Made by a program: the position numbers and the translations under genes. From the NCBI GenBank assembly GCA_902533795.1, contig CACAND010000001.1, positions 174,844 through 238,843 on the forward strand: a stretch of DNA of 64,000 bases, written 5' to 3'. Position 1 is the first letter of the stretch; the number at the start of each line of letters is the position of its first letter. Of the stretch, positions 31,020 to 40,336 are shown in pieces. This DNA comes from an uncultured Candidatus Actinomarina sp. (GTDB lineage: Bacteria > Actinomycetota > Acidimicrobiia > Actinomarinales > Actinomarinaceae). The notes beneath the pieces were generated by a model, which was not told the DNA's origin, made no database searches, and saw only the letters and a list, made by a program, of their open reading frames with translations.

Positions 31020-32144
31020 ATGCATGTTGTAATATTCTTCACTTACGACTATTCCTTAAATATATGGAGTGATTCGGGAATATTAGATAGGGAGCTTATT
31101 TATTACAAGAAATTGCTGAATAAAAATAGTGATTTGGAAATTACTTTCGTAACTTATGGTGACAAAAGTGATTTAGATCACCTTGTGAATATGGATAGAG
31201 TTAATATTATTCCCATATATTCAATTATTAATAAAAATAAATCTAAAATTTTAAATTACATAAAGTCATTCTCTATTCCTTTTTTATTAAAAAAAAGAAT
31301 TAAAGATGTTGATTTAATTAAACAGTATCAGCTTCAAGGAGCATGGGTTTCGATATTCTACAAGTATTTAATAAAAAGACCATTGATCGTAAGGACTGGT
31401 TTTGATATGTATTCATTTAGCATTAAAGAAAAAAAGAAAGCTGTGAAGAGATATCTTTATAGATCCTTAACAAGTTTAAGCCTTAAAATTTCTGACTTAT
31501 ATACAGTTTCTAGCCAAACTGATGAAAAATTTCTTAACAAAAATTTTAAATTTGACGAATCGAAATTAAAAATTAGACCAAATTGGGTTTATGAAATAGA
31601 CACGTCCCCAATAGAAAAAAGACCAATGAATAAAATTTTGTCGATAGGAAGACTAGAAGAACAAAAAAATTTCTACGAGCTAATTAATAGCTTTGCTGAT
31701 TCTTCTTTTGAAATTGATATTTATGGAAAGGGTTCTGAAAAAGAAAAATTAGAAATATTAGCAAAAGAAAATAATGTCAATGTAAATTTTAAAGGAATGA
31801 TTGAATACAGTAATTTACAAAAAATCTATAAAAATTATGCCTTTTATGTAAGTGCCTCAAAATATGAAGGAAATCCTAAGACAATTCTTGAAGCCCAGAA
31901 TTCAGGATGTATCGTAATTGTTCTGAATGAAGAAAATTCTAAAGATATTATTGATACCAACATTGATGGAATAATTGTAAACGATGTAAAAGAAATGCAA
32001 AAAGAAATTAAAAATCTTGTTTCTAATCATGAAAAAATGAAAACACTTTCGAAAAATGCAGTCCAACGAACAAAAGAAAATAATGAATTAGAATTATTGA
32101 TTGATTTAGATTTGAAAGATTTTGATTTTTTAGTTTCGGTATGA
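31020..32144 (+). CDS. GT4 family glycosyltransferase
   Basis: LSIGRLEEQKNFYELINSF; IYGKGSEKEKLE; EGNPKTILEAQNSGCIVI. Confidence 0.9.
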   Translation: MHVVIFFTYDYSLNIWSDSGILDRELIYYKKLLNKNSDLEITFVTYGDKSDLDHLVNMDRVNIIPIYSIINKNKSKILNYIKSFSIPFLLKKRIKDVDLIKQYQLQGAWVSIFYKYLIKRPLIVRTGFDMYSFSIKEKKKAVKRYLYRSLTSLSLKISDLYTVSSQTDEKFLNKNFKFDESKLKIRPNWVYEIDTSPIEKRPMNKILSIGRLEEQKNFYELINSFADSSFEIDIYGKGSEKEKLEILAKENNVNVNFKGMIEYSNLQKIYKNYAFYVSASKYEGNPKTILEAQNSGCIVIVLNEENSKDIIDTNIDGIIVNDVKEMQKEIKNLVSNHEKMKTLSKNAVQRTKENNELELLIDLDLKDFDFLVSV

Positions 32145-33746
32145 AACTATTCTTTTTTCATTCTCTAATTCTATTTTGATATGTTGATCGATGTTTTCAT
32201 AATCATCAATATTGTGAGTAATATTTATTATCGTAATATTTAGATTATCTAAAACCTTTAAAATTGTTTCTTTACTTTTTTTATCTACATTTGATAGTGA
32301 TTCGTCAAGTAACAAAATATCAATATCTTTTAGAAGAGCTCTTATAAAAGATATTTTTTGCATTTGTCCGGTTGATAATGATTTATTACTTACCTTTGTA
32401 TCGAGTGATCCTTCATTTTCATTATTAAAAACTTCAAATTTTTCAATATATTCTTTAAGTTGATTGTCGTCTTTCTGAAATGAATTTCCATAAAGTAAAT
32501 TATCTCTTAGAGAAGCATTTAAAATCATAGGTATTGCTCCTACAAAGCCAAAATTATTTGAATAAGATATTACCTCACCTTTGGTTGCATAAAAAATACC
32601 AGAAAACAATCCAAGTAGTGTGCTTTTTCCGGATCCATTTGAACCTGTAATTACAGTATGTTTGTTTTTACTAATTGAAAAGTTAAGATTTTCAAATATA
32701 TTTACTTCAGAATTAAAATATTTAAAATCTAAGTTATTTACTTTTATAGCGATTGAATCATCGATATTTTTATCAATAACAAAATTAGTTGTTTGGACAA
32801 TTTCTTTATTTTTCTCAAGTAAAAATAACTTTTCAAGATAGACATGATAAGCAGAAACTAGATGTAAATTACTATTTAATACACCTAGGGCTTGAAATAA
32901 TCTTAAAGCAACCCCGATAAAATCTAAAGTTATATATTTTACAACGTCTAAGAAAACAATTGCTAAGCTCAATCCAAAAAAAGTTAAGAAATTTGGAATA
33001 ATTGCACTTATTGATCCCAATTTTATATTGACTAATGTTGAGTCGTAGTAATCCTTTAAACTCTTTCTAAAATTTTTGAGTTCTTCATGAGCTAAATTAA
33101 GTATTTTGATTAAATAAAGATTATCAACTATTTTTTCAATTTTTTCACTAATTTCTTGACTCGTAAGATATGTTTTATGAGATGTTTTTCTACCTTGTTT
33201 AATTATATAAATTGTCGGAAAATACAAAACAGCTATGCCGGCAGATAAGATAATTAATGAATTAAAGTCAGTAATTATTAAATAAACAGTATATGCAAAA
33301 ACTTGAAGGACACTTCCAATGAAAGTTGCGAGAGTACTATAGAAACCTGAAACCTGTCCTGCAATTGTGTTTATATAAAAATATGCATCAGATGACGAAT
33401 AATTACCCTGACTAAATATTTCTTTAATTAATTGATCTCTTAAATTTTCTTCAACTTCTAATCTTAATTTAGTTATATTTATCTTTTCGTAGTAGATGCA
33501 TGCAAATCTAAATATTACTAATAGTGGTAAAAGGTAAATATTATCAAACAAAAATATTGTTATAAAATTATCTATTGAAATGTCATCTGAAAATACGTTT
33601 GTAAAAGATAGTATTATTAAAATGTCTAGAAGAACAATAAGGTTAGAGATAATTCCCGTTATGAAAATTCTGATTTTTTTATTTTTTGTTTTTGTGAGTT
33701 TCGAGACTTTGATTAAATCATTTACAAATACTTTGAATTGACTCAT
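32130..33746 (-). CDS. ABC transporter, fused permease/ATPase (MsbA/Wzk-like flippase type)
   Basis: N-terminal TM domain; Walker A GSNGSGKSTLL; signature LSTGQMQKISF; Walker B DILLLDE. Confidence 0.9.
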   Translation of the reverse strand: MSQFKVFVNDLIKVSKLTKTKNKKIRIFITGIISNLIVLLDILIILSFTNVFSDDISIDNFITIFLFDNIYLLPLLVIFRFACIYYEKINITKLRLEVEENLRDQLIKEIFSQGNYSSSDAYFYINTIAGQVSGFYSTLATFIGSVLQVFAYTVYLIITDFNSLIILSAGIAVLYFPTIYIIKQGRKTSHKTYLTSQEISEKIEKIVDNLYLIKILNLAHEELKNFRKSLKDYYDSTLVNIKLGSISAIIPNFLTFFGLSLAIVFLDVVKYITLDFIGVALRLFQALGVLNSNLHLVSAYHVYLEKLFLLEKNKEIVQTTNFVIDKNIDDSIAIKVNNLDFKYFNSEVNIFENLNFSISKNKHTVITGSNGSGKSTLLGLFSGIFYATKGEVISYSNNFGFVGAIPMILNASLRDNLLYGNSFQKDDNQLKEYIEKFEVFNNENEGSLDTKVSNKSLSTGQMQKISFIRALLKDIDILLLDESLSNVDKKSKETILKVLDNLNITIINITHNIDDYENIDQHIKIELENEKRIVSYRN

Positions 33747-33836
33747 ATTAGTATTCTATTAAATTATAAATCTTTTATGAATCCTAAAAAGAAAGAATAT
33801 TTTTATTATTACTTGGAACAAAAAGCAATTTGTTCC

Positions 33837-34913
33837 TTAATTTTGCAAAATTGACATAAAAATACTCAATAAATATTCTAAATTGTTCAATACAAAATTT
33901 TCTTGAAAATGTACCAAAGGTTTACAACAGTGTTCAATTCGAAAAACAAAAGGATAAAACAGAAATATAAACAAAATATTATTATTAATTAAATCTTTTT
34001 CTGATATTAAATAAACTACAAGAAAACAAATTAGGACAATGTATATCCATCTGCCCCAATCATAACCAATTAAAAACAAAGGGATAAAAGATATTCCTAT
34101 AAAGAAATAATATTGGAATTTCTTGAAAAATACTTTATCAAACAGAAATGGAATCATTGATAACAAAAATAAAAATATATAAAAATAAGATGAGTTTCTG
34201 TTCTCATTAATGATAATATTTTGGGTTATTAAATATGCGGCATTAAAATCCCAAACAAGAAATTCGAAGGAACCATAGCCACACAAGTTAGATAGTCCAA
34301 AATTTTCTAAGTCCTCGCACATTAAATTTCGTTTTCTATATAAATCTTGCTCACTATTTGAAAAAATAAAATAAAATAAAATATTTAAAAAAGTTGGTCC
34401 AATAAAAAAAAGATAGTGGCTCAGATTTTTTGATTCTATTTTATAAAATAAAATAAAAATTAAAGTTGTTAAAAAAAATAAATTTACAGAATGGGAGAAT
34501 ATAGCAATTGTATAAATTACTCCACTTAAGTAAATTTTATAACTTTTCTTATCTTTAATATTTGAAGCAAGGATAACCAAAGCTAAAATTCCCAATATTT
34601 CCTTTCGAAATGAGCCTTGTGAATCATAAATATTAAATAAGAATGTTGCTGGAGAGAAAATTAGTATTAGTGAAATAAAGTTTTGTTTTGATTGATTAAA
34701 AATTTTGGTGATAAAGTAAAAAATTAATATATAAATAGCTATTAATAAAAAGGAAAGAAAATCTAACATCGATTCTTGATGATTGAATGAATTTATTAAA
34801 AAAGTTCCAATAAGTCCTCTACTAATAAAACCATGGTTGTAATTTATTAACCAATCTGCAGTCATGAATGTATGACCCTTATTATTATTTAAGTCAATGT
34901 AATACCTAAACAA
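33837..34913 (-). CDS. Polytopic membrane protein; annotated start (TTG) probably truncates the first TM segment
   Basis: Many TM segments; upstream in-frame sequence NKIFFFLLILYIPLFRYY is hydrophobic but has no ATG/GTG/TTG before the upstream stop. Confidence 0.55.
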   Translation of the reverse strand: MFRYYIDLNNNKGHTFMTADWLINYNHGFISRGLIGTFLINSFNHQESMLDFLSFLLIAIYILIFYFITKIFNQSKQNFISLILIFSPATFLFNIYDSQGSFRKEILGILALVILASNIKDKKSYKIYLSGVIYTIAIFSHSVNLFFLTTLIFILFYKIESKNLSHYLFFIGPTFLNILFYFIFSNSEQDLYRKRNLMCEDLENFGLSNLCGYGSFEFLVWDFNAAYLITQNIIINENRNSSYFYIFLFLLSMIPFLFDKVFFKKFQYYFFIGISFIPLFLIGYDWGRWIYIVLICFLVVYLISEKDLINNNILFIFLFYPFVFRIEHCCKPLVHFQENFVLNNLEYLLSIFMSILQN

Positions 34914-35127
34914 TGGAATATAAAGAATAAGAAGAAAAAAAAATATTTTATTTTTTGATATTTGATTAATTAATATTTTTATTTGAGGTCCTTATCTAAG
35001 TTATCTTACTATCGTAGTTAACAGAATTATATTACTGTCATTCATTACCCAATAAAAATATAATTTCAATATTTTCATAGATTGTTTATAAATACAGAAA
35101 GTTTCTTTAGTACTAATTAATAAACTT

Positions 35128-35721
35128 TTAATCAACTGATTTCCAAAGATGGAGAGAAGCTATAGTCCTATAGGGAGACCATTTTTTTGCGTACTCATCA
35201 TATTTATTCCAATCACTATCAGATTTAATCATTTTATAATTATTCATTGCTGATCTTAGTCCAGCATCTTTTGAAGAAAATATGTCAAGATTGCCTGAGC
35301 AAAATATTTCAAACATATTTACGGACCAGGGGCCAATACCAAAAACTGAAAGTAATTTTTCATTCATTTCGTGATGGTCTAGTTTTGTTAAGTCATAAAA
35401 ATTTTTATCTAAAAAAATTTCTGATAATTCTTTGATTGTTCTTGCTTTGTTTTGACTTAAACCAAATTTTTTAATTTGATTAATTTTAAGATTCTGAAAA
35501 TCTTTTGCACTTAGGTACTTGGTATTGAAAAAGTCTTTAATATTTTCATATATAGTATTTGCTGCAGATGTTGAGATAAATTGTGCTATTACAATTGCTG
35601 TAAGGGAATCAAATTGGTTTTTTTTATTTGGTTTAAAAACGATATGACCATTTACGTCAATTAATTTTTTTAATTTTTTATCTAAGCGACGTAAATATTC
35701 TTCTTCTTTTGAAAATTTCAT
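35128..35721 (-). CDS. HhH-GPD DNA glycosylase (AlkA/3-methyladenine glycosylase II-like)
   Basis: VIAQFISTSAANTIYENI; LLSVFGIGPWSVNMFEIF; DAGLRSAMN; WSPYRTIASLHLW. Confidence 0.85.
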   Translation of the reverse strand: MKFSKEEEYLRRLDKKLKKLIDVNGHIVFKPNKKNQFDSLTAIVIAQFISTSAANTIYENIKDFFNTKYLSAKDFQNLKINQIKKFGLSQNKARTIKELSEIFLDKNFYDLTKLDHHEMNEKLLSVFGIGPWSVNMFEIFCSGNLDIFSSKDAGLRSAMNNYKMIKSDSDWNKYDEYAKKWSPYRTIASLHLWKSVD

Positions 35722-35845
35722 AAAGTGGTTATTTATAGATCTAAATTATTTTAGAAATCTTGGGTACGCTAAATATAATTGCTACTCTCCATACTTAAAT
35801 TATATAAATTTCATAAATATTTTTTTCAGAGTTTTAAAAAATAAA

Positions 35846-36325
35846 TTAATTTCTATCTTTTATCACTCTAGCTGGATTTCCATAAGCTAATTTATTTTTT
35901 GGTATATCTTTTGTCACAACGCTGCCAGCACCAATCAGGCAATTTTTCATTAATGTAACACCACAAATAATTGTGCTATTCGCACCAATCGAGACAAAAT
36001 CTTCCACAACAGTTTTAGTTAATCTTTCTTCACTCCAATCCTTAACTTTTGGATATAAATCATTTGTGAAAACTACAGAAGGACCAACAAATACTTCATT
36101 TCCAATTACAACACCTTTATAGACTGAAACATTATTCTGAATTTTACAATTATCACCTATTATTACGCCCTCATCTATATAAACATTTTGTCCGATCGTA
36201 ACATTTTTTCCTATCATCACATTCTCTCTAATGTGTGAAAAGTGCCAAATTTTAGTATCTTTTCCAATAGTAGATCTGTCGCTAACGATAGAGGTTTCAT
36301 GCTGTGTAAAGTTATTATTTTCCAT
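35846..36325 (-). CDS. Left-handed beta-helix acyltransferase (WlbB/WbbJ-like N-acetyltransferase)
   Basis: Hexapeptide repeats IGKNVTIGQNVYIDEGVIIGDNCKIQNNVSVYKGVVIGN. Confidence 0.9.
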   Translation of the reverse strand: MENNNFTQHETSIVSDRSTIGKDTKIWHFSHIRENVMIGKNVTIGQNVYIDEGVIIGDNCKIQNNVSVYKGVVIGNEVFVGPSVVFTNDLYPKVKDWSEERLTKTVVEDFVSIGANSTIICGVTLMKNCLIGAGSVVTKDIPKNKLAYGNPARVIKDRN

Positions 36326-36327
36326 TT

Positions 36328-36429
36328 TGTGGCCAGAGGCAGAATCGAACTGCCTAACCCTTATTTTTTATATAATGGCAGACCACTTGACCTTATCTTA
36401 TTGTAACTTATTCATCATTAGTTTTCGCT
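36328..36429 (-). pseudogene. tRNA-Phe 3'-half fossil (att-like remnant 1)
   Basis: tgtggccagaggcagaatcgaactgcc (36328-36354) is identical to 40335-40361 in and beside tRNA-Phe; the 5' half is not tRNA-Phe but matches the flank of the 38.76 kb fossil, up to ttttcgct. Confidence 0.8.
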
Positions 36430-36586
36430 CATTAGGTTTAGCTTGTATTCGGAAATGAGCAGTAAAATAAATCACAATAAAGAAATTTTTTTAGAACATT
36501 TCTGGCACAGTTTTTAATTAATATTTTTGTAGAATATCAACTAATCCTAAGAGGGTTCATAAATTGGGAAATTGCAGATTAATTTT

Positions 36587-37519
36587 CTATCCATATTGAG
36601 AAATAAAAGTTTTTACCTCATATCCATAACTAATTAGTTGCTTTAACCTATTTTCAAAAATATTTAATTTATACTCAACATCTATATTTATTCTCTCGAG
36701 ATTTGGGGTTTTTTCAAGATTATTAAAATCGTTATTGTCAAGAAAGTCTGCTGGATGAATAAGCAAGTAAAATTGTTCAGATCTAGTTGCAACTAGCTTA
36801 AATATAAAATTAACTAAAAATTTTGGAAACACATACTCTAATGTCATCCAATAAGACAATTTATATTTTGTGGGCAAAGGAATTACCCATATTTTTTTAT
36901 CTTTACTTTTAAAATATGAGTTTTTAACTGGATAGGGTTTTTGTTTCCCAAAAAACATCCTTGCGTAATCCTTTCTTGAAAATAAATCTTTTATATTATA
37001 AGTATGGGCTACTTTTTTCTTTGAAAAATAGTTAAATACATAATTTAATAACATTTTTAACATCGCCAGAAACATTAAAGGTGAAGGAGCTAAGGAGTGG
37101 TCATATGAATAATTTAAATCTACTAATTTCTTAATTGTAAAGCTATTAGAGTTCCAACCTGGAGCAATGAATCCTTTCGAGTCATAATTGAGCTTTTTTT
37201 TAATCAAATTATGTGTATCTTCTATTTCACGCGACTGAACATCATCCTTTAAAAATGCAAAATTTTGATAATGAGAATAACTATGATTTCCGATTTCGTG
37301 CCCTCTTTCAATTAATTTTTTTAAAACATCTATGTTGGAATCATCTTCTAAATCTTTTCCAATGACAAATGCTGACATCTTCGCATTATATTTATCTAAA
37401 ATTTTTTCTATTCGTGGAATTGCAATCTTAAATGCAGGATCATTTTTCATTGGATAAGAATTTGTTGCATAACCAATAGAATCCACATTAAGACTTATGA
37501 ATGCTATTTTTTTATTCAC
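36587..37519 (-). CDS. Polysaccharide deacetylase family protein
   Basis: RIEKILDKYNAKMSAFVIGKDLED; RGHEIGNHSYSHYQN; FIAPGWNSN. Confidence 0.85.
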   Translation of the reverse strand: MNKKIAFISLNVDSIGYATNSYPMKNDPAFKIAIPRIEKILDKYNAKMSAFVIGKDLEDDSNIDVLKKLIERGHEIGNHSYSHYQNFAFLKDDVQSREIEDTHNLIKKKLNYDSKGFIAPGWNSNSFTIKKLVDLNYSYDHSLAPSPLMFLAMLKMLLNYVFNYFSKKKVAHTYNIKDLFSRKDYARMFFGKQKPYPVKNSYFKSKDKKIWVIPLPTKYKLSYWMTLEYVFPKFLVNFIFKLVATRSEQFYLLIHPADFLDNNDFNNLEKTPNLERINIDVEYKLNIFENRLKQLISYGYEVKTFISQYG

Positions 37520-38264
37520 TAAAAATATCTTTCATGGTGATAATTTTGCCACCAGCTTTGTAAAACTTTTTTAAAATATTTTTGTCAGGATAAGAGTAAT
37601 ATGACCCTGGTTCGTATTGTTTTTCTCTTACATTTCTTTTTAAATTTTTATAAAATTCCATAAAATATTTATCAAAATTATCATATATTTCCTTGTAAAA
37701 ATCCACCATAGTCCTCTTTAAATTAATTCTTTCAAAATATACTATATCCCCGGTGTCGATAGATTCTAAAACATAATGAAAAGAGATACCTTGCTCAAAA
37801 CCATTAATTTTATTGTATATATAGGGAAAGACTCCTTTTCCATGAGGTAGTAAAGATGCGTGCTTATTAAACCAAGAAATGTTCTCATTAACTTTTAATA
37901 ATTCTTTGGGAATTATGTAACTGCATGTGATAAAAACCATATCTGGTTTGAAATCTATTATTTTGTTTCGAATTGCGTCTATATCAAAAAAATTTAAATT
38001 CAATGATATTTCTTTATTGAAAGTTTTTTTATTTGTTCTATAGAATTTAATATTTCTTACAATAGAAAAAATCGCTAAAGATAAAAAATTTTTTAATCCA
38101 AAACTTCTAAAATAATATACTGCAGGGTTCATATTTTTTATTTTTTTATCTGGCAATGTAATCAGATTAAATTCAAATTGTTTATATTCAGAGTTTATTA
38201 CCTTGGCCCACGCAGGCTTAAGCCAAACACTATCGTTATTGGTTATTACCAGAATTTTTTTCAC
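37512..38264 (-). CDS. Formyltransferase-family protein (sugar N-formyltransferase-like)
   Basis: NKHASLLPHGKGVFPYIYNKINGFEQGISFHYVLESIDTGDIV matches the formyltransferase N-H-SLLP...D-G-I pattern. Confidence 0.8.
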   Translation of the reverse strand: MKKILVITNNDSVWLKPAWAKVINSEYKQFEFNLITLPDKKIKNMNPAVYYFRSFGLKNFLSLAIFSIVRNIKFYRTNKKTFNKEISLNLNFFDIDAIRNKIIDFKPDMVFITCSYIIPKELLKVNENISWFNKHASLLPHGKGVFPYIYNKINGFEQGISFHYVLESIDTGDIVYFERINLKRTMVDFYKEIYDNFDKYFMEFYKNLKRNVREKQYEPGSYYSYPDKNILKKFYKAGGKIITMKDIFSE

Positions 38265-38423
38265 TTTTAGGGATTATAACCTACTTGACAAAACTTTTTA
38301 ATATAAAGATTTAAACGATCTTTGGTTCTTTTATCGCAAATTTCTAGTGATGAATAGATCCAAGGTGTTTACTCGAAACGGCAAAGGTCTCATACGTTCC
38401 CTTAAATATCCTGCAATGTAAAT

Positions 38424-38675
38424 TTATAAAATCTTAAAATATTTTACGGCGCGAATGGCGAAATAAATAATTAAAAAAAATAAAACTAAAGCAGAAGCAA
38501 TTTCTACAACACTAAGTTCAGGTGGAATATACATAATAAAGCTGGATATCCCACATACACTCCAGAATATTACCTGGTAAAATATTTTTTTTCTTTCTTT
38601 AAAATCATCTGCTTCTCGCAAACTGTCAAGTTTTCTTCCTATGAAGTCAGCTAATAATGAAAAGAACAATCGCAT
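38424..38675 (-). CDS. Small two-TM membrane protein
   Basis: 83 aa with two hydrophobic helices. Confidence 0.5.
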   Translation of the reverse strand: MRLFFSLLADFIGRKLDSLREADDFKERKKIFYQVIFWSVCGISSFIMYIPPELSVVEIASALVLFFLIIYFAIRAVKYFKIL

Positions 38676-38759
38676 CTCCTTTTAATAATTAAATTTTATC
38701 CTATTTTAATTGTTTTAAATATTTTCATTGTTTTATAAATGATCGATATATAACTCTTT

Positions 38760-38857
38760 GACCAGATACAGAATTGAACTGCCGACCCCTGTTTTTTAGA
38801 TATGGGCTAGCTTTTTGACCTTGGTTTATTTTACATTAATTTGTTTTAATTTTCGCT
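38760..38857 (-). pseudogene. tRNA-Phe 3'-half fossil (att-like remnant 2)
   Basis: gaccagatacagaattgaactgccgacccctgttttttaga aligns with tRNA-Phe 40338 onward with a few mismatches and one gap; the following gacctt...ttttcgct flank aligns with fossil 1. Confidence 0.75.
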
Positions 38858-38905
38858 AGTTTTCGGCCTAGAAAAAATCTCTACTAATTTGATTAATTCT
38901 CTTTT

Positions 38906-40228
38906 ATGTATCAAAATTATTTTATGAATATTACTTTCCTTAACCATGCATCATATATATTAGAATCTGAAAATACCAAAATATTGTTTGATCCTTATCT
39001 TTATGGAACAGCATTTAATAATTCATGGAAACTTTTTAATGAAGAAAAGCATGACTTAACCGATATTAACTATATATTTTTCTCTCACGAACACCCAGAT
39101 CACTTCTCAGTTGATTTCATTAAAAATCATTTCAATGAGAAAAGAGATGAAATTACTATTTTATATCAAGAGACTTATGACAAAAGGATAAAAAACTTCT
39201 GTTCAAAATTAGGTTATAATTTTCTAGAATTGCCAAATTATAAAGAGGTCTTATTAGAAAATGACTTAAAAATCACACTAGGCAAGGTTCCGTTCTATGA
39301 CTCATGGGTTATGGTTTCCAATTCTGATCACAACATATTAAATGTAAATGATTGTGTTTTAGAAGATCCGTCATTAGTTCATACAATAAAAAAGATTTCG
39401 GGTGACTCTAAAATTGATGTGTTATTAACACAATTTTCTTATGCCGGTTTTGCTGAGTATGAACAAAGATCAATAAATGCCAAAAGTCAACTAGAGACTA
39501 TCAAGTTGCAAGATACTATCTTAAAACCAAAAAACATAATTCCTTTTGCTAGTTTTATATATTTTGCCCATAAAGAAAGCTTCTATATGAATGACTTCAT
39601 TAACACTCCAGAAATTACTGAAAACTTTTTAAAAAATAACATTAGTGGGAATACAGTATGGTTAAAACCAAATGAAAAATGGAAAGTTAACGAAAAAAAA
39701 GAAAACCATACTTCTATTGATTATTGGATGGAGTTTTATAATAATATAAATTCTTTACCCAAAGTAGACTCTGGTGAATCAGTAGAGATTTCAGAATTAG
39801 AAAATAAGTATCAAAAATATATTTCAAGAATTAAAAGTAAAAATAATAGATTTTTATTAAACATATATAACATTGTATTAGGTAAATATGTAACTATGCA
39901 CTTGTATGATATTGATACTTTTATAAAAATTAATCTGCTGAAAGGTATCATAACTCTTCAAAACAAACCAGAAAATTTTATAAAGCTTCATTCAGAAACC
40001 CTCGCATTTGTTTTTGATTTTGATTTTGGTATAGATACTTTTTCAGTTAGTGCAAGGTTTGAATCTGATGCAGAATTGTTTAATAGGTTTTGTCAGTCCT
40101 TTGCTATAGGCGAGTTAAATAATACAGGAAAATATTTAAAATTTAGTAACTTCTATAAATTTTTTCAACAAGGTGTTTTAAAAAGGTTAATTAACTTTAT
40201 TACTATTGGGCCTGGAAATAAAAAATAA
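38906..40228 (+). CDS. MBL-fold metal-dependent hydrolase (UlaG/CMAH-like)
   Basis: NITFLNHASYILESENTKILFDPYLYGTAF; FFSHEHPDHFS. Confidence 0.8.
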   Translation: MYQNYFMNITFLNHASYILESENTKILFDPYLYGTAFNNSWKLFNEEKHDLTDINYIFFSHEHPDHFSVDFIKNHFNEKRDEITILYQETYDKRIKNFCSKLGYNFLELPNYKEVLLENDLKITLGKVPFYDSWVMVSNSDHNILNVNDCVLEDPSLVHTIKKISGDSKIDVLLTQFSYAGFAEYEQRSINAKSQLETIKLQDTILKPKNIIPFASFIYFAHKESFYMNDFINTPEITENFLKNNISGNTVWLKPNEKWKVNEKKENHTSIDYWMEFYNNINSLPKVDSGESVEISELENKYQKYISRIKSKNNRFLLNIYNIVLGKYVTMHLYDIDTFIKINLLKGIITLQNKPENFIKLHSETLAFVFDFDFGIDTFSVSARFESDAELFNRFCQSFAIGELNNTGKYLKFSNFYKFFQQGVLKRLINFITIGPGNKK

Positions 40229-40336
40229 TCTTTAATGCTCAGTACTTATCAGTTAAGTAGTTTCTAATAATCATATTGCTTAAACTAGCTATAAAAATTT
40301 GAAAAGAGTTTTAGTTTTTATTAAGTAAAAACCCTG

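Noticed and set aside
36330-36395. Possibility that the 36.33 kb tRNA-like sequence is a functional D-armless tRNA
   Set aside because: The acceptor can be paired only for about 5 bp with the alternative 5' side and there is no D stem. A degenerate att-like fossil explains it better, especially with a second copy at 38.76 kb.
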